This document shows, piece by piece, positions 10,221-21,037 of a stretch of 64,000 nucleotides of DNA. The DNA is taken from positions 42,583,278-42,647,277 of the forward strand of contig CM035807.1 in assembly GCA_020466095.1 (NCBI GenBank), read 5' to 3'. Position numbers and translations under genes: made by a program. Source of the DNA: Chlorops oryzae. Lineage: Eukaryota; Arthropoda; Insecta; Diptera; Chloropidae. Below the pieces are notes generated by a model. That model saw nothing but the letters and a program-made list of their open reading frames with translations, ran no database searches and had not been told where the DNA came from. Within the stretch, counting starts at the first letter, position 1. Every line of letters begins with the position of its first letter.

Positions 10221-12170
10221 CGATCTGCTAGGTTAGGTTAGGTTAGATATGCCGCCCCAAAGAGAGCTCTGAGATTAGGTAGGTCCATTGTGATACCGTA
10301 TATAGTGTATGTCTGTATTTATGTTTGTACGGACATCTGTTTACAAACCATTTAGCGCTTTAAATGAAGCTAGATATGTTCAACGGGGGTGCCGTGCATT
10401 AAGGCCAGCGGCAATAACGCCATATGGCCTTATTTCCAAAAAAAGTGCAATAACAACATATGGCCTTATTTCCAAAATCACAGTGTACCTCAGTGCAATA
10501 AGGCCATATAAAAATGAGAAATAGGGCCATATGAGTGTTTTACGTTTCCAATTGCATGATATTTTGATTTTTAACTCGCATTTACTGAAAGCGAAGTTTT
10601 TATAAAAGCAAAAGGCAATATTAGGCATATACTTTTAGATATATATATATATTTAAAATGCAAAACCCTTATACAAATGGATGTATGTATAAGTCCGGAC
10701 TACGCGGAAAAAAGGGGATTGGAACCCTTGGACAGGGCAAAAACTAAGGGAAAACCTTTTACTATTGTGCTTTAAAAGATGCACACGACTTTAAAGCCTT
10801 CTGCACAAAAGTTGCAGTAGCAGTTACCGCGAAGCCCGCTACGCGGACTACGCGCAAAAAAGGGGATTGGAACCCTTGGACAGGGCAAAAACTAAGGGAA
10901 AACCTTTTACTATTGTGCTTTAAAAGATGCACACGACTTTAAAGTTTTCTGCACAAAAGTTGCAGTAGCAGTTAACGCGAAGCCCGCTACGCGGACTACG
11001 CGGAAAAAAGGAGATTGGAACCCTTGGACAGGGCAAAAAATAAGGGAAGCCCTTTTACTATTGTGCTTTAAAAGATGCACACGACTTTAAAGCTTTCTGC
11101 ACAAAAGTTGCAGTAGCAGTTACCGCGAAGCCCGCTACGCGGACTACGCGGAAAAAAGGGGATTGGAACCCTTGGACAAGATTGTTACTGCTACTGCTTT
11201 TCCCTTTAGTTTTTGCCCTGTCCAAGGGTTCCAATCCCCTTTTTTTCGCGTAGTCCGCGTAGCGGGCTTCGCGTTAACTGCTACTGCAACTTTTGTGCAG
11301 AAAACTTTAAAGTCGTGTGCATCTTTTAAAGCACAATAGTAAAAGGTTTTCCCTTAGTTTTTGCCCTGTCCAAGGGTTCCAATCCCCTTTTTTCCGCGTA
11401 GTCCGCGTAGCGGGCTTCGCGGTAACTGCAGTTATTTTCGTTAATCTTTGTTTCAAAATACGTGAAAATGATCATATACACGTAAAATCCAAAAGTGCAA
11501 TAATGCCATAATGGCCTTATTGCACTGAAGCTCTGGAAATAAGGTCATATGGTCTTATTGCACTTTTGCTTGAGAAATAACGCCATATGGCGTTATTGCC
11601 GCTGGCCTTAATGCACGGCACCTTCAACGGGCTGATAAAGCCAATTTCAGAAAGTGAGTTTGGAAAATAACTTCCTTCAAATTTTCGCAGGACAATACAG
11701 GAGCAGGTGCTGATGAGTCCTTAACTCCTCCTCATCCTGGCAACTTTTACAGAAATCGAAGGCTGTCGTTCCCAATCTTCCTGCATGTGGGCCAATTAAA
11801 CAGTGCCCAGTCAGTACTCCAATTAGTACTGAAAGTCGACATTTGGCGAGCCTTAGAAGCTCTCCTGTTCTTTTCTGGCAAACAAGATGCCAGTTCTGCC
11901 TTGCCTTGATGCAAGTGTTTATATTTCCCCATCTTTTCTGGAGGGAATTGTTTGCCTATTGGTCAATTATAAGACGGCAAGATGCAAAAGGCATGTAAGC
12001 AGGCTCCTAAGGAGATGGAGCTAGTAATGCCGTACCGCGTCTTGCATGTTTTCCGCTACACAGATACCAGTAATCCCACTTTGTCCTTGTACCCAGATTA
12101 TGTTCAACTGGAAGTATTCGCTCGTCACCCGTTGTGATGTATTGGACAAGTTCAAGAAATCTTAAGCATT
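10221..12170 (-). pseudogene. non-LTR retrotransposon 3' part with RNase H, interrupted by a Foldback element
   Basis: Read on the minus strand from about 12160: the RNase H block IIWVQGQSGITG, then LTGHCLIGPHAGRLGTTAF and DFCKSCQDEEELRTHQHLLL, ending CPAKI and a short tail. The G-H-C..H..R-G..C..C..E-E..H-L-L pattern is the usual end of ORF2 in RNase H-bearing insect non-LTR elements (I/LOA-type clades). The frame is broken by shifts. The tail reads into the right end of a Foldback-like element; joining the two sides across that insertion at one copy of the 9-bp duplication restores a plausible ending (SEIGFISPLN, then SSFI and, after a 1-base shift, KALNG). The 3' flank runs on to 10221 through a GGTTAGGTTAGG tract. 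Confidence 0.7.
10388..11622. mobile_element. Foldback-like element with 148-bp internal subrepeats
   Basis: Flanked by TTCAACGGG on both sides (10379-10387 and 11623-11631), a perfect 9-bp duplication. Outer arms (10388-10510 and about 11495-11622) are inverted, beginning GGTGCCGTGCATTAAGGCC, and carry small CCATATGG palindromes. Inner arms are tandem repeats with an exact 148-bp period: GGACTACGCG starts at 10697, 10845, 10993 and 11141. The orientation flips near 11185, and about 1.7 units follow inverted. Long inverted ends built of tandem subrepeats plus a 9-bp duplication match Drosophila Foldback (FB) elements. No protein is encoded. Confidence 0.85.
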
Positions 12171-12318
12171 TTAATCTAACAAATTAGAAAATAATCCTGA
12201 CGACGGTCTTTTAAACGTTGGATATATTACATATTACTGCAAAAGTTTTATCCTGGCATATATTGACCTAATAAGTGACCATGCCATTAAACTTAAGTAA
12301 AAAAAAAAAGAAAACATA

Positions 12319-13056
12319 TACACTCCCGCTCATTTGAATAGGTTTGAAATATTTTTCATGTATAAGCATATCTCGTTCAGGATGTGTTTCAATTATATGG
12401 TCTTTCGGTATGTTTAGCAGCCTGTATGACGCGTTTAACGGTTGCTAAGCTAGCTTTAACACGCGTAATTTCTTTAATTTTTGCAGCACTGTGATGAGAA
12501 TTCGACGCCTTCCTTTGGACAAGTCTTCTTTCTGCGGCAGTTGTAGCTTTATGAGTTCTTCCTTTCATGTTTTTTCCATAATTAGACTCATTCCTTAAAA
12601 TCCTGCTTACTACATTTTGGCTTCGTCCAATTATTGCGGCAATATTTGCGTGAATTAAACCACTTTCCTTATAAGCTTGGATTTTGCCTTTTTCTGCTTC
12701 AGTCAAGACTTTTCCGCATCCCATTTTTGTTTTTTTTCATAAATTGTCAAAGTGTTGTAACGAAATTTTGATAAATGTTAACGGTCTTTAAGCGCCCCTC
12801 ACACTAAATTAAAAATAACGCTAATGAACCTATTCAAATGAGCCGAAAAATTGAAAGATTTTTTTGTAATTTTTTACAAAAGTAACCATATCATCTAAAC
12901 GGGTGGTCATTATGTTATGATTTTTTCCACAGTTGTTGGTAAATGATTGACCTCTCAATACACATACAGAAAGACCATATAATTGAAACATATCCTGAAC
13001 GAGATATGCTTATACATGAAAAATATTTCAAACCTATTCAAATGAGCGGGAGTGTA
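12319..13056 (-). mobile_element. Tc1/mariner-type element with about 94-bp inverted ends
   Basis: Both ends start TACACTCCCGCTCATTTGAA and match as inverted repeats for about 94 bp with only two mismatches seen. TA dinucleotides flank both sides, as expected for Tc1/mariner insertion. The 738-bp body contains only the N-terminal part of a transposase gene, so the catalytic region has been deleted and the copy is non-autonomous, although the ends look young. Confidence 0.85.
12389..12724 (-). CDS. truncated Tc1-type transposase (DNA-binding domain only)
   Basis: 111 codons from ATG (MGCGKVLTEAEKGKIQAYKE). The first ~50 residues form a helix-turn-helix with the Tc1/Tc3 hallmark IAAIIGRSQNVVSRILRN; a second basic helical segment (AAERRLVQRKASNSHHSA) fits the second half of the paired-like DNA-binding domain. 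The catalytic DDE/D domain is absent: the frame ends about residue 111 by running into the left inverted end. The reading frame itself is undamaged. If expressed, the product could bind the ends without catalysis; that role is inference. Confidence 0.75.
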   Translation of the reverse strand: MGCGKVLTEAEKGKIQAYKESGLIHANIAAIIGRSQNVVSRILRNESNYGKNMKGRTHKATTAAERRLVQRKASNSHHSAAKIKEITRVKASLATVKRVIQAAKHTERPYN

Positions 13057-13165
13057 TATATAAAAATAAAAAAACCCACAATTAATCCATAAATTGTCCT
13101 TTACGCAAACTTCTAACACTCACCTTTCGTTTTTCTGTTTTCAATCAGTATTCACTCTTTATATA

Positions 13166-13453
13166 TTATATACTCTTTGAAGTCTTATAGTTGACGAATG
13201 GTCTTAAGAGGCCGTTTACACTAACAATGTCGTCTGCAATAAGTTTCTCTATATTTTTAGCAATTTCAGGTTTATAATTAAGTGACAGCCTATAATTTTT
13301 GATATGGACAGGAGTTTCGTCGTTTAGGTGAAATTTTTGTTTAAAGTGCATAGGTCTGTTTCTAAGGCAAACAGTCCGGTGTGATCTGAGCACAATTGGA
13401 GGAATTTTTCTCCGTGAAAGAACGGACAATTTTGTGAAATGAAGACCCAGCAA
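13166..13453 (-). pseudogene. gypsy (Ty3-type) pol fragment, start of RT
   Basis: 95-codon minus-strand frame. The centre reads HFKQKFHLNDETPVHIKNYR followed by YKPEIAKNIEKLIADDIV, the conserved stretch just before the first RT motifs in insect gypsy elements (substrate-side fingers). It then loses similarity where the S-P-W-S-S-P block should be. gag, protease and the RT core are missing. It sits only about 30 bp from a primer-binding site and LTR, so the element has a large internal deletion. Confidence 0.65.
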
Positions 13454-13480
13454 GAATCGTAACAGTTATATAACTAGTTA

Positions 13481-13500
13481 CGAACCCGATACGGGTACCA
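13481..13500 (-). other. tRNA primer-binding site of an LTR element
   Basis: The plus strand reads CGAACCCGATACGGGTACCA, which looks exactly like a tRNA 3' end (T-loop, T-stem, acceptor stem, A, CCA). On the minus strand it begins TGGTACCCG two bases after an LTR ending ACCGCAACA, the correct position for a primer-binding site. The tRNA identity is not assigned. Confidence 0.65.
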
Positions 13501-13830
13501 GATGTTGCGGTATTTTTTTCGTTACACGCTTATGGCAAAGAGTATTAATAAATAAAGAGCCGCCAATGTACTCTATCGGCTCTCTTAGCATTTTGAAAAT
13601 GCTGGCCTCCTTATTACGATACACTTTGTCCCTATGCCATTTCGTCTCACATAACAAAGCGAATGCTGATTGAAAACAAAAATGCGCAACGCGAGTGCGA
13701 GAAACGTGCGTAAATGGATATTTAATGAATGAATTGTGCGTTTGCTTATGCGCAGAGAAAAAAGGGGTGGAAATTTTTTTATGCTTGTGCGCTGGCAAAG
13801 GCTGCTTGACGATACGAAGAAAAAATAGCC
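13501..13830 (-). mobile_element. gypsy-type LTR (minus strand)
   Basis: On the minus strand it carries GTGTATCGTAATAAGGAGGC, ATTAATACTCTTTGCC and ends ACCGCAACA beside the primer-binding site. The first two motifs recur in the plus-strand LTR at about 14840-15250. The 5' limit is approximate because the two copies diverge upstream. Confidence 0.55.
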
Positions 13831-13839
13831 GAACACAGT

Positions 13840-14830
13840 GTGCAATATTTGACTATTTCAAATCTTTCTTCAGACAAGTTCTATTTTACTTAATATTGAT
13901 ATAATTTTTATAGTAAAATAAAAATTGAAATGTTATGAATTTGTTTCTAGACATTATGAAAGCTATTTTGCTGAATTTTATATTCATAATTTATAGTTCA
14001 TGAAAATTTTTTCATAAACTGAAAGGAAGAGAATCGATATTTGCACACTGCATCAATCTTTTGAACGTTTTTTTTAGTAGGATTGATTGAAATGGGCAAA
14101 AATCGTTCGCAGAAGGGCAGTGGAAGGGAAAAGAAATTCTATATGTATGAGCATAAGAATGCTTGTATGTATTTAAAAAGAAATGATTCAGCTTGTGTAC
14201 ATTCGATGGTGCAAGTACGATGTCCGTTGAAGACCCATAAAAAAGTTTTTTTTGAAAATTTCAACTTTGCTATTGACTTCAACAATTTTTTCTCTTACAT
14301 TTAATTTTAATATTTTGGTAATATTCACAAAAATCCTTAAATTTATTGAACAAATTTCAATATAAAGGCAAATCAAAAAGTCTTGTAAGATTCATTTTTA
14401 ATTTAGCCCCACCTAAAGGGAGTATTTTTACAGCTGAAAATACCAATTTCAGCAGAGGATAAATTTGAAAGAGATTTTAGGAGACGTTGTAGATTATATA
14501 ATTTTTAATATCAAAAGTAAAATTACATTAGCATCAGAAAAACATCAGAAAAAATATATTTTTCGATTGCTAAAAATTAACATTTCGTATTAGAAATGTT
14601 TGGATCCTAAGCCCGAAAAAATATTTAAGTAAATAGAATTAAAATATAAAAAGGGTCGAATTAAAACTAAAACCACTAGCACATAATGTTACAAAAGGTA
14701 ATCGAAGCGACCAGGCTTCGACTTTTTCGCATTTAGCGCCGCGTAAGTCACCCTACAGAACCATAAGGTAGCGACTTTGCATTGGTCACGTAGAAACAGG
14801 AAAACAACATAAGGGACCGACTCGAAAAAC
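13840..14830. other. no gene recognised
   Basis: AT-rich DNA. A 73-codon frame (14083-14304) is unrecognised. A small hairpin (TCGAAGC..GCTTCGA, about 14702-14721) is the only structure noticed. Confidence 0.35.
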
Positions 14831-14835
14831 GATTT

Positions 14836-15250
14836 TTGAATTTTTCAGCGGCTGAAATTTGCAAAGGCACACAACGGCCAAATACAAACGTACGTATGTA
14901 CATTGGCGCACACACAAACTCATATATGCGCATAAGTGAGGCACGCAATCGAAAGAATAACAGCACAGCGCTGAACTGCCGAAAAACTATAAGACATGAA
15001 AACCGTTTCTCAATGCGTAAAGGCGAGAAGTCAGATTTTCGTTTTTGTTTTGATCCTTTCTATCAATTCCTACATTTCGAGTGTCTTCCTTTCCTCGATT
15101 TCATGCTTTGTGAGCGTTTCAGTTTTCAAAGCATAGTGTATCGTAATGCGGAGGCCAGCATCGAGAATGAGTGAAAAATGGGATTCGCCATAGAGTACGT
15201 TGGCGCCTCTTATGTATATTAATACTCTTTGGTTTCGGTAGCAGTTTCTT
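14836..15250 (+). mobile_element. gypsy-type LTR fragment (plus strand)
   Basis: Shares with the minus-strand LTR the motif GTGTATCGTAATGCGGAGGC (15138-15157) and TATATTAATACTCTTTGG (about 15215-15232). Its first part (CAGCGGCTGAAATTTGCAAA, then TTGGCGCACACACAAACTCA) is repeated, more decayed, at 60499-60585. No internal region is attached, so it is a solo or truncated LTR. The 112-codon frame across it is not a gene. Confidence 0.55.
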
Positions 15251-15259
15251 GCTGGGGAG

Positions 15260-16006
15260 TGATTCAAATCCTTGTCGACGATGCCTAGACCACATTTCGA
15301 TCCAACCATTGGCAGAAGCTATTAATGAACTTTTCCACAAATTTGTTTCATTTTTAACAAAATTTTCTTAAAAATATCACATTTAGGGCCGATTTTTTAC
15401 TTTTCACTTTTAAACATAGATTGAGTCTTTTGAACTCTGGTTATGTTAGAAAAGGTTGGATTTGTTAACTAACCAAGGAAATTACACTAGTTTACAATTC
15501 TTAAATAAGTTGCAGGTACCTCCGTAAAAATGTGTTTTCTTCGATAATCTAGGCTTAAATAAAAAACCAAACCTATTACTTTTATTTCTCAAAAAAGCGT
15601 TTTCGAAATAACGGTAAAAATGTGTTTTTCACCTTTTATTTCACGTTTACTAGCATACAGTAAGTTTGACCTTGACTTCACATTCATTCCAATAGAAAGC
15701 TAAACAAATAACGCTTCGAACGATATATAAATGAAGTTGTTCAGATGAATATTAACTGAACTACATCTGCCGACATTTGAAAAATTTTTAAATTTGACGA
15801 TTTTGGAAAATGTACTGATTTCAAACTAGTTTTTCACTCAAATATAGTTTCATAATCATTAGTTTAACTCTTGAAAGCTATAGCCTATTGAATTGTCAAC
15901 ATTTCAAGGCCACGCATGACGATATCAACAGAAGAATAAAACTGCTATTTAAGAATCAACACAAATGCAAGACTGATTTAGGCATCGTTATCTCTGTTTG
16001 GTATGC
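15260..16006. other. no gene recognised
   Basis: AT-rich sequence. An unrecognised 99-codon frame (15888-16187) runs from here into the MITE at 16015 and is treated as fortuitous. Confidence 0.35.
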
Positions 16007-16014
16007 ATTATTAT

Positions 16015-16255
16015 TAGAGCGTGTATTTTTAAGCATTTATAAAATTGAAGCGTACTTTATGAAGCAAAAATTTTTTTCAATTTACATAAAGTTAAGATTC
16101 AAATCGATTTTTCGCCTATTAAAGACTTTTTCAAAGCTAGGAAATTCCCTTGAAGTTCAAATTCGCTACTTATTTCCAAAATGGTGATAAGAAAAAAAAT
16201 ATCCCCCCCACAAAGTATGCTTCAAATTTATAAAAGCTTAAAAATACACGCTCTA
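16015..16255. mobile_element. 241-bp hAT-like MITE
   Basis: Inverted ends TAGAGCGTGTATTTTTAAGC extend with scattered mismatches for about 48 bp. The octamer ATTATTAT flanks both sides (16007-16014 and 16256-16263), an 8-bp duplication. The interior has no transposase. The low-complexity duplication makes the TSD slightly less secure than a complex octamer. Confidence 0.75.
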
Positions 16256-16263
16256 ATTATTAT

Positions 16264-17240
16264 TTGAACGTTGATGTGTATATTCCACATTTTTACGTGC
16301 ATACTTTAAGGCTTGAACGAAAATATTAGTGGTATTCAAGCAGGTGGACATCTTGGGCATTTGGGCAAATTGGTTTGTATGGGACAGCGTTTCCGCAGCT
16401 GGGCAACAATTGCACATCGATTTTGATGTGCAGCATTTGCCCGATTTTGTGTGCAAATGAGTGCTATGGCGACCCTACAGTGTCAAATGAGTATGAATGT
16501 ATGAAGAAATACAAAAACCATGATTTATAAAGTTCAATAAGTGAAAAACAAGTGAAATTGAATAAATGCCATGCATCTATTTAATAATACAACAAATAAT
16601 ACAACAACAAATAAATATTTTTTTCCAAAAAATTTTTGCATCTTAATTTTTTGATATCAATTATATCTGCGTAATATAAATGTGAAAGACCACACATGCT
16701 TGACTGTTCGTATGGGTCTTAAAAGCAAACAGCTGTTATCGTTGAATTTTTGCACTCGTTCTTCAGAGGGTTGTTCATGCAAAAGTACAAAATTTGCTAG
16801 TGCAAAATTTGCCCACTCCAATTGCCCCATCTGCTTGAATACCACTAGTATTCGATGCCTTGTTTCTTTCTATTTCTCGTTTTCCACGTACAAATTGTCC
16901 TTTAAAATTTCTTGACATGGGTCGAGAAGGGCAAGAAGAGTGGAAGCAAGACGAATTTAACACTTTCTCGCCTAATAAGTCAAGACAGAAAAATTTGAAC
17001 GTAGAAATCGGGAATATGCAGATTTACATGCTTATAAAATTAATGTCGTATGTTTTATATAACTAGAAATTGGCGGTTTTCGCTTCTTCGGTTTTTTTTA
17101 TTATATTTGCGTATTTTTAAGCATAAAATCGGTTTGTTGCGGATCTGAAACAGGGCAATATAAAGGGTTAAGGGTGTCACAGTGGATGGTAAATGTCTAT
17201 TTCCCAAGAAAATTTAACTTTTCGCAAAATATACCAAGGT
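16264..17240. other. no gene recognised
   Basis: Several 60-80 codon frames on both strands, none recognisable. The word CACATTTT/TTTGCCC recurs loosely but I could not define a repeat. Confidence 0.3.
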
Positions 17241-17243
17241 ACA

Positions 17244-18020
17244 TTACAAAGTTGTTCGAAAGTAAGCTTTTTCGCTCAAAGGTTTTCGTTTGTGCTTTGC
17301 TGAATCTTCTCGAATTTGAAACCAGCAGTAGTCACCCATCATGCCTTCATCCCAATATCCCTCACACCGCTTCTCTATTGCAGCGATGTCCTGATGGAAT
17401 CTATCGCCTTGCTCGTCGCTCTCAGCTCCCAAATTTAAAGCAAAAGCGTCAAAAGGGCTATGCAGAAAATTCATTTTTAATGACATGCGCGCACTTGAAG
17501 ATGAAAATAATCATTTAAACGAAATCACTTAACATACATTATAGGTACCAATAGCTTGATAGCTTTCCAACATTGTTTGAATCAATTGACGGGAATTCTC
17601 GCTCCTGTTGTTTCCCAGAAAACCATTCATAACTTCACAAAAAGCACTCAAAGCTCCAGCTTTGGAATTGCTTAAGCACTCCCTAAATCCTGAGTCTTTA
17701 AAAGCATTTTGATGTGCGGGCCAACAAATATGTCTGCCTTGATTTTTCCCTTGGACAATTTTGGAAATTTTGTCTTCAAATAATTTAGCCCCTTGTTATC
17801 TGGATCTTTAACCAATGCTTCGACAAAATTTTTCATCAATCCAAGTTTGACATGCAATGGTGGGATGATAACATTCTCTTTTTCAACAAGTGCTTTTTCA
17901 AAAACAGTGATTTTCCTTACAATATGCTTTTCACGCTTAGGCCAATGGCATTTGGTGTAATGTTCCTTATATGCTCTGCTATCCCAAAGACACAAGAAGC
18001 AACAGTATTTCGAAAACGCT
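17244..18020 (-). pseudogene. decayed copy of a TE-type gene (GA-SDE-RFHQDI family)
   Basis: Read on the minus strand: KYCCFLCLWDSRA (about 18015-17980), IIPPLHVKLGLMKNFVEAL, KFPKLSKGKIKADIFVGP, then after a 1-base frameshift FRECLSNSKAGAL and GFLGNNRSENSRQLIQTM, then after a possible GTATGTTAAG donor and a short gap MSLKMNFLHS, NLGAESDEQGDRFHQDI and GDYCWF. This order matches a protein family widespread in arthropod genomes, usually annotated as uncharacterised and often in many copies, hence TE-like. I do not know its enzymatic role. Frameshifts near 17690 and near 17490 make it a pseudogene unless the second is an intron. Confidence 0.65.
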
Positions 18021-18359
18021 TATTTGAGAAATAAAAATAATAATTTTGGTTTTTTATTTAAGCTTAGATTAACCAAGAAAGCACATTTTTACGAAGGTAC
18101 ATATTCCGTGTAAGCTAGTGTTATTAACCGGCCGAATTTTGTCGGCTAAGGGCATTTAACTAACGGTTTTAGTAAACTTTGCCTTTTGATTCAAAAGTTT
18201 TGAGTTTTGACATTCGGTTAGGATATATAATTTTCTTTATTTTCACGAAATAACCTTATTCGGCGTGATGGAGTATGTTCATTTTCAAATAAAAATGCTT
18301 GTTATAGTGAAATAATTATCCACTCACTAAATTAGCTCACGTGGAATTGGGTTTGGGAT

Positions 18360-18575
18360 TTGTTGGATACCGAGGAAAGTGACGTTAGCGACATTGAAGG
18401 CCAGCAGCTATTGACTCCTGAGCGCAGGCAATACAATATGTATGAAAAGTTGGATCATTTCAACAAATGGATTGATATTGACTTTGTAATGCGTTTTAGG
18501 TTGCGGAAAGAAACGGTTGCAAAAATATTAGACTCAATACGTTCGAACTATGTAAAGAAGCTTACATCGGCTTAG
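18360..18575 (+). pseudogene. Harbinger (HARBI1-like) transposase N-terminal fragment
   Basis: An acidic lead (TEESDVSDIEGQQ) is followed by RRQYNMYEKLDHFNKW and FVMRFRLRKETVAKIL, the start of PIF/Harbinger DDE nucleases. The frame ends after 71 codons and the catalytic domain does not follow; Penelope-like sequence begins within about 100 bp. A 27-nt stretch at its 3' end recurs in the 52.9-59.6 kb elements. Confidence 0.55.
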
Positions 18576-19013
18576 CCGATTGCTTACATACCTTTTCCTC
18601 AGCTTAAAATATAATAAAACATTACCCTAACAAAGTTTCTCTTACAATGTAAAACATATGGACTTATACCAAAACACATACAATATTGCAGCAACACCAC
18701 CAAACTGTTCGTAAACCAAAATGTTACCAGGGAAGCAAAAAAAGTGCAATACACGTTCCATCTAAGAATACTCGAACTTTAAATAAAAGAAGTTAATATA
18801 GACATTAAAGAAACACAGAAAACGATCAAACATACACAGCAACGAATCAGGTCAAAACTCAGCAATATCGAGGCTACATAATTTTTTAACAGGCAGAAGA
18901 ACACATACAGACACGTAAAATTAAACACCAAGGAAACACACAAAAGTAAATTAGAGACACTAAAGCGTAACAAACTCAATAAATTTGGTTTCGTCTTTAA
19001 CGAAGATTGGTTC

Positions 19014-21037
19014 GTGAATTACACTGATGTTAAATTTCCCATAGTGAGTCAGTGGCTTTTATCGTTGGGAAAAAAATTTGCCTTACCAGTGGACAACAAA
19101 AACTTTTCGCCGATTAAAATTATAGCGGACATCGAACAGTCAATACAAACACTTCAAGAAGAAAATGACAAGGAAATAGCAAGAACTACACTGTGCAACA
19201 GAATAAGTGGTCATCGAAATAGACAACACCTGACAACAAAACAAAAGTTTATTATCAAGTTGTGTTAGTGCAATTTCTCAGTGCACTACATATTTTGTGC
19301 ATTATGCCAATCTCTGTTATCAACATATAAAAGAAGACACAAAAATTCATAAAAGAACACAAAGATGAGATCGTCGTAACAGAGGCTGATAAAGGAAATA
19401 AAACGGTCGTCATATATAAAAGCCATTATGACAATAAAATGAATGAACTGTTAGAGGACAAAAAGGTATACAAAAAAATAAGAGAGGATCCCACGGAGAA
19501 ATTACGGAAAACAAATAACCAAATAGTAAATGAACTGTTCAAAAACAAGTGCATAGATTTTCATCAGAAAACAAAGTTATACTGCTCGGCCGCTTTAGCT
19601 CCACAATTATATGGGCTACCAAAAATTCACAAGGAAAACTGCCCACTCCGACCCATCTCAGCTTCCACAAACGTCCCATGCCACCAACTGGCAAAATTCT
19701 TGGGAAATCTCTTAAAGAATATCATCTCACCGGAGTATAACGTTAAAAACAGCTTTGACCTTAAAACTAAACTTCAGAATCAAGAAATTTATTCCGGCGA
19801 AAATCTAATTTCTTATGACGTAGTTTCCTTATTTACCAACATTTCCACGACCGTAGCAATTAGAATAATTATGAGACGATGAGACTCCCTGAAAACACAC
19901 ACTAAGATCACAAAATCTATGTTCCAAAAAATACTTCATTCTGCCTCATAGACAACAACTACTTTAAGTACAATAACCAGGTTTACCATCAAACTTTTGG
20001 TATGCCGATGGGCAATCCACTATCACCCACTATAGCGGACATAGTCTTGGATGACCTCTTGGACAGCAGCAAAAAACGGTTCGCAAAAGAAAACATATAT
20101 ACAAATTTCTTTTATAAATATGTTGATGATATGATTGCCCTAGTAAAAACCAAAGATAATGAAAAAATTTTAAGAATTTTCCACGAGTACCACCAAAGAC
20201 TAAAAATCACATTTGAAACTGAAAAAATGAACCAAATTCCGTTTTTAGACATGACGATCCATAGGGAGAACAATAAATTAAAATTCAATTGGTACACAAA
20301 ATCAATAGCGTCCGGGAGACTTTAATTAGGCGCACATAAAAAGTCAGAAAATTAACACGGCCAACAACTTAATAGATATATAAAGTACTAAAAATATCAG
20401 ACGCAGAGTTCAAAAGAGACAATATAAACAGCTTACATGACATTCTGCACAAAAACAATTACCCACATCAAATACTAAACGACATCATCAAAAAAAAAAT
20501 GACGCACTCATAAATTACAATAACCATACAACAAAAACAAATATTTCAGAGGCACAAACAACACGATATATTGGAGTCCGATATATCCCTAATCTAACGG
20601 AGTCCAATCACTTAAAAACACTGATTAAACAGGAGAACATAAAATATGCACATCGCCCAAGAGAAACAATAGCTAAACTTTTCACTACAACTAAAGATAC
20701 AATACCATACACAGAACACAACAACGTCGTGTACGAAATAAACTGCAAAAATTGCAACAAAAACTATATTGCTACGACGAAACGCGCGCTTAAGACGAGA
20801 ATAGCCCAGCACAAAGCTGACACGGAGAAAGGCAAAGCAACAACAGCACTAAGCCAACACATGACGACGCACAAACATACAGCAGACTGGGAGAATATAA
20901 AAATATTGGACCACGAAAACAACAAAAATAAGAGATATACGTTAGAAAGCCTACGAATACAACAAAACATAAAGACATGCATGAACAACAAGGAGGACAA
21001 AGACAAAATCAGTTTAGTTTATTCTGTTATTCTATAG
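19014..21037 (+). pseudogene. Penelope RT plus GIY-YIG endonuclease
   Basis: In order: an N-terminal block (WLLSLGKKFALPV, 19053-19090), EIVVTEADKGNKTVVIYKSH (about 19370-19430), LYGLPKIHK with PLRPISAS (19608-19665), LISYDVVSLFTNI (RT motif A with catalytic Asp, about 19806-19845), MPMGNPLSPTIADI (20002), FYKYVDDMIAL (catalytic YVDD, 20119-20130), QIPFLDMTIHR, and finally YEINCKNCNKNYIATTKRAL (GIY-YIG region, about 20732-20790). In the last motif YIAT stands where Y-I/V-G-Q-T is usual. Stops and shifts at about 19268, 19882 and 20325 break the frame. The layout is typical of arthropod Penelope-like elements. Confidence 0.8.

Noticed and set aside
10697..11180. Regularly spaced direct repeats resembling a CRISPR-like array
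   Set aside because: The 148-bp unit is repeated throughout with no spacers, inside an inverted-repeat element in an insect-type genome.
13481..13500. tRNA-like 3' end ending in CCA
   Set aside because: Only the last 20 bases look like a tRNA, there is no acceptor/D/anticodon arm upstream, and it abuts an LTR on the opposite strand; it is a primer-binding site.
15888..16187. 99-codon plus-strand ORF
   Set aside because: Its second half is inside the 241-bp MITE, and the sequence has no recognisable domain.
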